A DNA stretch of 64,000 nucleotides from assembly GCA_964344685.1 (NCBI GenBank), contig CAYFOK010000017.1, positions 1-64,000 on the forward strand. Reading direction: 5' to 3'. The stretch is from Scalindua sp964344685. Its GTDB lineage: Bacteria; Planctomycetota; Brocadiia; Brocadiales; Scalinduaceae. How positions within the stretch are numbered: the first letter of the stretch is position 1; the number at the start of each line of letters is the position of its first letter. The position numbers were made by a program, and so were the translations under genes. The notes under the pieces are model-generated. The model saw only the letters and a program-made list of their open reading frames with translations. It had not been told where the DNA came from and did no database searches. Below, one piece after another: positions 27,004 to 33,963 of the stretch.

Positions 27004-27703
27004 AGCTTTCCTAAGTGTTCACTTCTTTTTTCCTTTCGCCTTTCCATTAGTTCATTTGATCTTTTGCATTTGGTTTTAATAACTATTCTCCTTTTCCTTG
27101 TTTCCTGTAAATCCTGTTTACCCGACGTGCTGTTTGGCGGGCTTTCCTCAGCGGATATAAGTTTTGCATGTGCACTATCGTGCACGTTATGGATTTACTA
27201 TTGGACACTTGCCCTTCTCTGCTTCTGCCACTTGTCATCTGTGAAATCCGCGTCCAATCTTTTCTAACTTTAGCCACTTTAGTTCACTTTAAACTTTAGC
27301 TCACTTATTTACCCTTTGCGCCTTCGCGGTGAGCATTCTTTTGCCTTTCTAATCATAATATTACCAATTCCGGTATACGTAATAACAGGCCATAATTTTA
27401 GTGACTGTTTGAGAATATTTTGTGAAAATACAGTATGTGGGAATTTCGAAACCATTGCTATGGCTAAATGTTATATTGTTTTATACTCATCTGATAATGA
27501 TTTTTCGGACGAAGTCCTCGGCGTTTACCAGTCCGGGGAAGCAAGGTTATTCGTCATTGGTCAGCAGCCATTTGTCATTCGGTCATTTGTAAATCGTAAA
27601 TCCCAAATCGTAATTCGTAAATCGAAACCCCTTTTGCCGGTGGTATTGTTAACGGGCGGCGGCTGACACTTACGGTCTGCCGCGTTAGAAAAGGTCCGGT
27701 TTA
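27004..27703. other. Repeat-rich intergenic region with an attC-like hairpin at its end
   Basis: No credible gene. Word repeats fill 27020-27340 (TTCATTTGATCTTTTGC, CCCGACGTGCTGTTTGGCGGG, TTTAGCCACTTTAGTTCAC, CTTCGCGGTGAGCA). 27350-27510 is unique AT-rich sequence. 27510-27645 is more word sequence. At 27647-27687 a stem made of TTAAC..GCGGC and GCCGCGTTAG loops out 18 bases, 17 bases before the next gene. Confidence 0.5.
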
Positions 27704-30013
27704 ATGAAAAAACGCATTTGTATAGCTATATTAGTTATAGGATTCAGCGGACTGGTTGCTCAGATACTCCTTTTAAGGGAGCTTCTGATAGTTTTTTCAG
27801 GCAATGAACTTTGCATCGGCATTATTCTGGCCAACTGGCTTATTCTTGAGGCTTTTGGATGTTTCTTTCTTGGCAGGAGAGCTGATAAATCCAGAAAAAA
27901 GATTGAAACATATACAGTTATTATAATTCTTTTCTCTTTATCTTTACTCATAGCAATATTTCTGACACGCATCCTGAAAACAGCAATCGGCATTTCTATT
28001 GGTGAAAGTATCGGATTTTTTCCAATGTTTTACTCCTCTTTTCTTATACTTTTACCGGTATGCATATTTCACGGCGCACTATTTCCTTTCAGCTGCCGGA
28101 TTTATTCCATCTTTTCCGGCCAGGATGCGTCTTCTGCCGGCAGGGTTTATGTTTATGATACAGTCGGCACAATTATCGGCGGAATTGTCTGCACCTACTT
28201 CTTAATCCCTTATCTTAATACATTTCAGGCATCTTCGTGTCTTGCTATGATGAACTTTTCAGTATGCCTTATTTTACTTGCCCCTTACCGGAAAACCGGA
28301 CAATTTCAAAAAACAATTCTGGTCATCTTGAGTGTACTTATCTTTTTTTCCGGATATCTGGTTTTTGCCAATCAGGCGGATAAACTGCACCATTATTCAA
28401 TTAAAAAGCAATGGAAAAACCTCAATATCGTTCATTACCAGAACTCCCAATACGGCAATATATGCGTTATAGAAAATCAGGGACAATACATTTTCTTTCT
28501 GGACGGTATTCCAAAAATTATAACGCCTGTCCCGGATATACCATCTGTTGAAGAATTTGTTCATCTTCCGCTTCTTGCCCATCCTGAACCCGCAGAACTC
28601 CTTATCTTGAGCAGGGGAGCAGGCGGAATAATAAATGAGGTATTAAAACATCCATCAATAGAGACAATTGAATATGCAGAACTTGACCCGCTGCTCCTTG
28701 ATCTATTAAGGAAATTCCCCACACCGCTTACTGATTCTGAAATGAATGAAAGAAGGGTGAAGATAAAACAGATTGATGGCCGTCTGTTCCTGAAGACAAC
28801 AGGGGCTGCATACGACTTGATTTTTGTGGGGATTACGGAACCGTCTAATTTACAGGCAAACAGGTACTTTACAAAAGAGTTCTTTTCTCTTGTAAAGGAG
28901 AGGCTGAATAAAGGGGGAATACTTGTCATTGGGCTGCCCGGTTCTTTAAGTTACATAAATGAAGAATTGAAAAACCTCAACAGCTGTATTAACAATACCC
29001 TGGAAAGTGTCTTTTCTTATATCAGGGTGTTTCCCGGTGACAGCAGGAACCTTTTCCTCGCATCAGATTCGCGGGAAATTTCAGCAATTGACAGGAAACA
29101 GATTATTGAAAGATTAAGTAAGAGGGACATTAAAGCAGATGTGATTGTTCCCTGGCATATTGAGAAAAAGCTGCATCACGGGTGGCAGGAGTGGTTCCCT
29201 CGTTTTATTGAAGAGGGTAGTCAGAAAATCAATTCTGATTTTAATCCCCTGGGAATGTTTTACAGCATCTCTTATTGGAATTCACTGTATGCACCTTCAC
29301 TACGCGGGATTTTTGGTCAATTTGAGAGGATAAACTTGAGGAGTGTTGTTTTTCTGTTTGCCGTTTTACTTCTCCTTTATCTCTTTTTTCGGCCAAAAAA
29401 GAGGCAATTCTTCCGGGGAAGCATCACTTTATCCATTATCACAACAGGTTTTGCCGGAATGATGTTTGACCTTATTTTAATCTTTACCTTCCAATCTATT
29501 TATGGACATGTGTTTTCATGGATTGGGCTTCTTGTGGCATCTTATATGGCAGGTGCGGCTTGTGGAGCAATGCTCATAACAAAAGTTATGGCACGGATAA
29601 AAGATAGTTTTAGATTCTTTATAAGAATTGATTTGGCAATAATCTATTTTTCTATTTTATTGCCTTTTATATTTTATGCTGTACATGCATTACTGTTCAT
29701 CTCGGGCGTTTTCCTTTTTTTCAAGATGCTGTTTTTAGTCATTTCATTTATAAGCGGATTTTTAACGGGTTCTCAATTTCCCCTGGCAAATATGTTATAC
29801 TTGAGAGATAATAAAGGTTTAAGCGATACAGCAGGATTACTTTATGCTTCTGACCTGTTTGGCGGGTGGTTTGGAGGAATTGTAGGGGCTGTTGTGCTTC
29901 TGCCTGTTCTTGGCCTTACCGGTACCTGTATAACAGTGGGGCTGCTTAAACTGACAAGTTTTATTGTCTTAAGAAGCCAGTCCAATCAACATTTATTAGG
30001 AGGTAAAACATGA
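27704..30013 (+). CDS. Membrane-bound spermidine-synthase-like protein
   Basis: A 769-residue protein of the fused transporter-like/spermidine-synthase family. Residues 1-225 carry about seven membrane helices beginning FSGLVAQILLLRELLIVFSGNEL, a hallmark of this family. Residues 230-490 form the aminopropyltransferase (Rossmann methyltransferase-like) domain with LILSRGAGGIINEVLKH, the acidic EYAELDPLLLDL and DGRLFL; the classical GGGDGG loop is reduced to SRGAGG and the catalytic Asp motif is weak, so true polyamine synthesis is uncertain. Residues 540-760 carry about seven more helices. The stop overlaps the next start as ATGA, so it is coupled to the radical SAM gene. Confidence 0.8.
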   Translation: MKKRICIAILVIGFSGLVAQILLLRELLIVFSGNELCIGIILANWLILEAFGCFFLGRRADKSRKKIETYTVIIILFSLSLLIAIFLTRILKTAIGISIGESIGFFPMFYSSFLILLPVCIFHGALFPFSCRIYSIFSGQDASSAGRVYVYDTVGTIIGGIVCTYFLIPYLNTFQASSCLAMMNFSVCLILLAPYRKTGQFQKTILVILSVLIFFSGYLVFANQADKLHHYSIKKQWKNLNIVHYQNSQYGNICVIENQGQYIFFLDGIPKIITPVPDIPSVEEFVHLPLLAHPEPAELLILSRGAGGIINEVLKHPSIETIEYAELDPLLLDLLRKFPTPLTDSEMNERRVKIKQIDGRLFLKTTGAAYDLIFVGITEPSNLQANRYFTKEFFSLVKERLNKGGILVIGLPGSLSYINEELKNLNSCINNTLESVFSYIRVFPGDSRNLFLASDSREISAIDRKQIIERLSKRDIKADVIVPWHIEKKLHHGWQEWFPRFIEEGSQKINSDFNPLGMFYSISYWNSLYAPSLRGIFGQFERINLRSVVFLFAVLLLLYLFFRPKKRQFFRGSITLSIITTGFAGMMFDLILIFTFQSIYGHVFSWIGLLVASYMAGAACGAMLITKVMARIKDSFRFFIRIDLAIIYFSILLPFIFYAVHALLFISGVFLFFKMLFLVISFISGFLTGSQFPLANMLYLRDNKGLSDTAGLLYASDLFGGWFGGIVGAVVLLPVLGLTGTCITVGLLKLTSFIVLRSQSNQHLLGGKT

Positions 30014-31101
30014 AAGATTTTTTTCCTGATAAAATTTCACGAAGAAATTTACTGAAAAAAACAGCCAGACTATCTTTCAAAGTAGGTCTATCTGCAATCT
30101 TCTTTGATTGTTTTAAGACAGTAGCTTTCGGCAATGAAATAACGACTGCACTTAATACAGGCTCCGGTTTTGAACCGGCATATCTGAAACTACACAAAAC
30201 AGGTGAGCTTAAAGAGAGGGCAGAAAAACTCTGGGCAATTATGGAAAGCTGCCGGCTCTGTCCGAGAAGATGCGGTGTTAATCGTCTTAAAGGAACAAAG
30301 GGATTCTGTCACTCTCCCGGTGCAACACTCGTTATTTCATCGTTTCATCCGCATTATGGGGAAGAAAGGCCACTCGTTGGAAGTGGCGGTTCAGGGACAA
30401 TCTTTTTAACCCATTGCAATTTGCGGTGTGTATTTTGTCAAAACTGGGAAATAAGCCAGCTTGGCAGGGGCGATGAAAGAAATATTAATGAATTTGCTGA
30501 GATGATGCTTCATCTGCAGAAAATCGGTTGTCACAATATAAACCTTGTAACCCCGACACACTATTCACCACACATACTGAAAGCCTTTGATATAGCTGCC
30601 GGGAAGGGGCTGCGGCTGCCAATTGTATACAACACCTGCGGCTGGGAGCGTATGGAAATACTTGAGATTCTTGATGGAATAGTTGATATTTACCTGCCTG
30701 ATTTCAAATACTGGGATAGTGACTTGTCGGCAAAGTATTCATCTGCATCATCGAGTTATCCTGAAATTACAAAGGAAGCAATCCTTGAGATGCACCGTCA
30801 AGTTGGTGTGGCAAAACCTGCAAAAGATGGTCTTATGCAGAGAGGACTGATGATTCGGCATCTGGTTATGCCAAATGATACCGGTGGTTCAGAAAAAATT
30901 ATGGAGTGGGTAGCAGAAAATCTGCCAAAGGATACTTATGTCAATATTATGACACAGTATAATCCGTATTACAAAGCATTTGATTTTCCGGAGTTATCAA
31001 GGAGAATAACTCGCAAAGAATATAAAAAGGTTGTAAAAAGAGCAAAAGAATTGGGGCTTACAAATCTTGATATTCAGGGATTCTGGTGGCTGCCAGGATA
31101 A
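30010..31101 (+). CDS. Tat-signalled radical SAM protein (PflX / PFL-activase-like)
   Basis: Radical S-adenosylmethionine protein of the PFL-activating-enzyme-related group. The SAM cluster motif is C136-NLR-C140-VF-C143. A second cysteine set C81, C84, C88 and C100 (CRLCPRRCGVNR) precedes it, as in PflX-type proteins. Later blocks YNTCGWERMEIL and YLPDFKYW fit the barrel. Residues 1-42 are unusual: SRRNLLKK followed by a hydrophobic stretch is a twin-arginine-like signal, rare for a SAM enzyme. The ATG overlaps the stop of the spermidine-synthase-like gene, so the two proteins probably act together. Substrate unknown. Confidence 0.82.
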   Translation: MKDFFPDKISRRNLLKKTARLSFKVGLSAIFFDCFKTVAFGNEITTALNTGSGFEPAYLKLHKTGELKERAEKLWAIMESCRLCPRRCGVNRLKGTKGFCHSPGATLVISSFHPHYGEERPLVGSGGSGTIFLTHCNLRCVFCQNWEISQLGRGDERNINEFAEMMLHLQKIGCHNINLVTPTHYSPHILKAFDIAAGKGLRLPIVYNTCGWERMEILEILDGIVDIYLPDFKYWDSDLSAKYSSASSSYPEITKEAILEMHRQVGVAKPAKDGLMQRGLMIRHLVMPNDTGGSEKIMEWVAENLPKDTYVNIMTQYNPYYKAFDFPELSRRITRKEYKKVVKRAKELGLTNLDIQGFWWLPG

Positions 31102-31473
31102 ATGCCATTATACTTCAACATTCTAAATTCCTTGTTCGATATTCGATATTCTCCTTTTCCTTAGCGCCTTCGCGAGAGGATTCTCTTTTGCCTTTTATCT
31201 GTGTTTGTCATTAGTCACTAGTCAATGTTCAATTAACAATTAAAATTACTAATTGATAATTGATAATTCATAATTCCTAAATCCCTTACCTGGTATACAG
31301 CATACCTATTTTATACCGGTTCTTACCCTGTTGACTATTTCTCAATAAATGCAATGATTCTCATGCCGTCTTATTCAATTACTAATTCTCACACAGAGAC
31401 ACAGAGAACACGGAGTAAAGTAAAGTAAAGGAAAATTACCGCTTAGGAATGCAGGAACGGCAGGAAGTTAGTA
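31102..31473. repeat. Word-repeat intergenic region
   Basis: TTGTTCGATATTCGATATTC, TTAGCGCCTTCGCGAGAGG, AATTACTAATTGATAATTG and CACACAGAGACACAGAGAAC words. A short unique stretch lies at 31280-31370. The terminal CTTAGGAATGCAGGAACGGCAGGAAG word supplies the AGGAAG ribosome-binding site of the next gene. Confidence 0.55.
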
Positions 31474-31986
31474 ATGAAAAAATCTAAAACCAGCCTGATA
31501 CCACAAGAAAAAATAGAAGGTAAAATATTGCTTATCAGAGGTAAAAGGGTGATACTTGATAGGGATTTAGCGTTACTATATGGGGTAAAAACCATTAGAT
31601 TAAGAGAACAGATAAAAAGAAACAGTGAACGATTTCCGGAAGATTTCACGTTTCAATTAACGAAGGATGAAGCAAATATGTTGGTATCGCAAAATGCGAT
31701 ACCAACAAAAAGGAGCCTTGGTGGGTATTTGCCGTATGTTTTCACAGAGCATGGAACATTAATGGCTGCCAACGTAATTAAAAGCTCGCTGGCAATACAG
31801 GCAAGCATTGAAATTGTAAGGACATTTACAAAACTCAGAGAAATGATTTTAACTCACAAGGAATTACAGAAGAAAATTGAGTCTATGGAAAATAAATATG
31901 ACAAACAATTCACAGTTGTTTTTGATGCAATCAAACAGTTATTAAAACCGGTAGAAAAGTTACAAAAACGGATTGGTTACCGTTAA
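31474..31986 (+). CDS. ORF6N domain protein
   Basis: A 170-residue protein with the ORF6N DNA-binding domain, known from phage antirepressor-like proteins and common as single chromosomal genes. Conserved blocks: LLIRGKRVILDRDLALLYGVKTIRLREQIKRN (about 20-50), RFPEDFTFQLTKDEAN (about 53-68) and YLPYVFTEHGTLMAANV (about 85-101). Residues 115-165 are predicted coiled coil (MILTHKELQKKIESMENKYDKQ). It probably binds DNA; targets are unknown. Its ribosome-binding site comes from the intergenic repeat. First gene of the accessory island. Confidence 0.85.
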   Translation: MKKSKTSLIPQEKIEGKILLIRGKRVILDRDLALLYGVKTIRLREQIKRNSERFPEDFTFQLTKDEANMLVSQNAIPTKRSLGGYLPYVFTEHGTLMAANVIKSSLAIQASIEIVRTFTKLREMILTHKELQKKIESMENKYDKQFTVVFDAIKQLLKPVEKLQKRIGYR

Positions 31987-32501
31987 AACAGGATAAATCT
32001 TTAGGTTTTTAAACTTCAGTGATTTTCCATGGTAAAATCCGTGTCCCAATATCCTTCCTTCGCGTCCTCTTGCTTTTTGATTTTATTAATCCGTGTTTCA
32101 TCCGTGAAAATCCATGGCTAAAATTTCTTTTCTCTGCGCTCTTCGCGCCTTCCTGTCCTCGGCGCTTTTTGTCCGGGGAGCGGTGAACAATCTTTCGCCT
32201 TTTCACTTCAACATTCTAAATTCCTGTTTTCCTCAGCGGAAGAAGGCTTTTAAAAACATGGCATCTTAGGAAGGCAGGAATGGCAGGAAGATATGGTGGT
32301 AAATTACCAATTAGTAATTATTAATTCTTAATTGTTTTTTCCTCCCTTTGCGTTCTTTGCGCCTTAGCGGTGAATTGCTTTTCTTCTTTTTTTTTATCCC
32401 GTGCTTTTCCGTTGTAAAATTTTTATCTTGTTTTTAATTTATCTTTTAATATTATAATTTAGTTATTTCATAAACCAGCAATAAACCTTTTTAAAATAAC
32501 A
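31987..32501. repeat. Word-repeat intergenic region before hicB
   Basis: TTTCATCCGTGAAAATCC, TTCGCGCCTTCCTGTCCTCGG with CTTTTTGTCCGGGGAGCGGTGAA, CTTAGGAAGGCAGGAATGGCAGG and AATTAGTAATTATTAATTC words up to about 32400. The last 90 bases are AT-rich with TATAAT-like boxes and probably carry the hicB promoter. Confidence 0.55.
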
Positions 32502-32717
32502 ATGCGTTATCGAATTTTAATCGAACAAGATGAAGATGGAGTTTTTGTAGCTGAATGTCCGTCTTTACCTGGATGTGTTTCACAGGGTAAAACGCGAAAA
32601 GAGGCAATTAGCAATATTCACGATGCAATAAGAGGATATTTAGAGAGCCTTAAAAAGCATAACGAGCCAATCCCTCCTTCAATTCAAAAAGAAATTATTG
32701 AGGTTACAACTGAGTAA
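32502..32717 (+). CDS. hicB: HicB family antitoxin
   Basis: A 71-residue antitoxin of the short HicB type. The partial RNase-H-like fold reads YRILIEQDEDGVFVAECPSLPGCVSQGKTRKEAISNIHDAIRGYL, with the conserved ECPxLPGC(x)SQG core. It would bind and neutralise the HicA mRNA interferase and repress the operon. No separate C-terminal DNA-binding helix-turn-helix is present. It overlaps the start of hicA. Because hicA carries a nonsense codon, this gene may now be an orphan antitoxin. Confidence 0.9.
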   Translation: MRYRILIEQDEDGVFVAECPSLPGCVSQGKTRKEAISNIHDAIRGYLESLKKHNEPIPPSIQKEIIEVTTE

Positions 32718-32934
32718 GTTACCAGTAATTTCAGGCAAACTACTTTGTAAGGTATTAGAGAAGATCGATTACCAGAAAGATCACCAGACAGGTAGCCATA
32801 TCGTTCTTCGAAACAGTAAAGCACCCTATCGTAGGTTGACAATACCCAATCACAAAGAAATAGCCAGAGGTACATTATGATCTATTATAAGACAGTCCGG
32901 ATTAACTCTGGAAGAATTTAAAAACTTATTGTAA
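32710..32934 (+). pseudogene. hicA: HicA toxin with an internal nonsense codon
   Basis: HicA double-stranded-RNA-binding-like mRNA interferase. The frame SKLPVISGKLLCKVLEKIDY, then the catalytic-histidine block TGSHIVLRN and LTIPNHKEIARGTL match the family. Intact relatives continue (R)SIIRxxGLTxEEFxxLL. Here TGA at 32878-32880 stands where Arg is expected, and the same frame then reads SIIRQSGLTLEEFKNLL before a true TAA at 32932. One base change (CGA or AGA to TGA) thus removes the last 18 residues. The start is CTG 32710 or TTG 32698, both overlapping hicB. Confidence 0.85.
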
Positions 32935-33099
32935 AACCCTCAATCCCAAATTCCTTAATCTGTGTTTATCTGTGTAAATCTGTGTTCAATTACCAATTAG
33001 TAATTATTAATTCTTAATTGTTTTTTCCTCCCTTCGCGTTCTTCGCGCCTTCCTGTCCTCGGCGCCTTTTGTCCGGGGAGCGGTGAACATGCTTTTACC

Positions 33100-33127
33100 T
33101 TGCAAAACACCCCCGCTTTTTTATAAT
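33100..33127 (+). promoter_or_regulatory. Promoter with TTGCAAAACACCCCC spacer, copy 2
   Basis: TTGCAA at 33100-33105, a 16-base spacer starting AACACCCCC, and TATAAT at 33122-33127. It closely matches the block at 26481-26508, also in following a GCGGTGAACA word. The nearest plus-strand gene starts at 33314, so the leader would be long. Confidence 0.45.
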
Positions 33128-33205
33128 ACCCAGTAGATACCAGGTACAATATATACATGGTTTATACCAATTCTTCTGCATATTAATACATCTTCAAAAA
33201 GATAG

Positions 33206-33236
33206 TCTTACTTGTTTATAAATAAGTAAGATTTTT
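33206..33236 (+). terminator. Hairpin with T run before the BglII-like gene
   Basis: TCTTACTTGTT pairs with AATAAGTAAGA with one mismatch around a TATA loop, then TTTTTC. Terminator-like on the plus strand; lying between promoter copy 2 and the endonuclease gene it could attenuate that transcript. Confidence 0.45.
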
Positions 33237-33313
33237 CATATACGTTTACAATTGCGAGCACTGCCTACCGGCCTGTTTGGCGGGACCCTCTTGTTTTTTA
33301 AGTAAGCAATTTA

Positions 33314-33829
33314 ATGGTAAATATGTCAATTAAACTTCAAACATATTCATTCAGATTTGCCGAGCAGGTTCTAAATAGTCGTTTAGCGATTAAGCAAGAA
33401 ATGGAGTCTGTGATATGTGATCCAAGTATCGATATTTCACAATTATCAAGACCGAAATTTAACGAAGTACTTGACACATTATTTTGTGAAAAAGGATGGC
33501 AACCTCAACCATCCGTATTCGAAGAGCCGGGAGACCCATCAGCCAAAATGGATTTCCTGAAAGAACGCATAGGCATAGAGGTTGCTTTTGGTCACTCATC
33601 ATTCATTGGTATCGATTTACTAAAGTTTCAAGTTTCTTCTTATTCTGGTTTAGATAAGATCGATGTTGGTGTGTACATTACAACAACAAAAGCATTTCAA
33701 AAGACTATGAAAACGGAGTATTCCCAAAATTGGGATGGTAGTTTAAATTTTGAAAAAGTAGTTAAATATTTACCGCATTTTAAAAGTGCTATTCAGGTAC
33801 CCATATATGTCATTGGCGTTGATATATAA
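33314..33829 (+). CDS. BglII/BstYI-family restriction endonuclease-like protein
   Basis: A 171-residue protein matching the BglII-type nuclease fold. The catalytic block reads KMDFLKERIGIEVAFGHSSFIGIDLLKFQVSS (about 77-108): D79 and E89 occupy the PD-(D/E)xK positions, with A91 where BglII has Gln. GLDKIDVGVYITTTKAFQ follows and is strongly family-typical. No DNA methyltransferase gene lies nearby, so it is not a classical restriction-modification pair; it may be a defence nuclease or a decayed remnant. ATG 33314 or ATG 33323 can start it. Confidence 0.75.
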   Translation: MVNMSIKLQTYSFRFAEQVLNSRLAIKQEMESVICDPSIDISQLSRPKFNEVLDTLFCEKGWQPQPSVFEEPGDPSAKMDFLKERIGIEVAFGHSSFIGIDLLKFQVSSYSGLDKIDVGVYITTTKAFQKTMKTEYSQNWDGSLNFEKVVKYLPHFKSAIQVPIYVIGVDI

Positions 33830-33963
33830 AACACATAGTATTGCTTGTATTAGCAAGACGGAAAGGTGAAAGCCTAATAATAGGAACGACATAAAAGTAA
33901 ATGTTAGCCTAAATTAGTCCCAAAAAGGGATGTGTCCCCACTAATCATGAAAGAGAGAATTGA

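Larger units (their letters stand above)
32935..33313. other. Intergenic region: word repeats, promoter copy 2 and a hairpin
   Basis: Word repeats at 32955-33090 (TGTGTTTATCTGTGTAAATC, AATTAGTAATTATTAATTC, CCTGTCCTCGGCGCC, GCGGTGAACATGC). A TTGCAA-TATAAT promoter follows at 33100 and then a hairpin with T run at 33207-33236. The remainder up to the ATG is unique. Confidence 0.5.

Noticed and set aside
27316..27666. 116-codon frame before the spermidine-synthase-like gene
   Set aside because: Begins and ends in repeat words, has no ribosome-binding site, and shows no domain.
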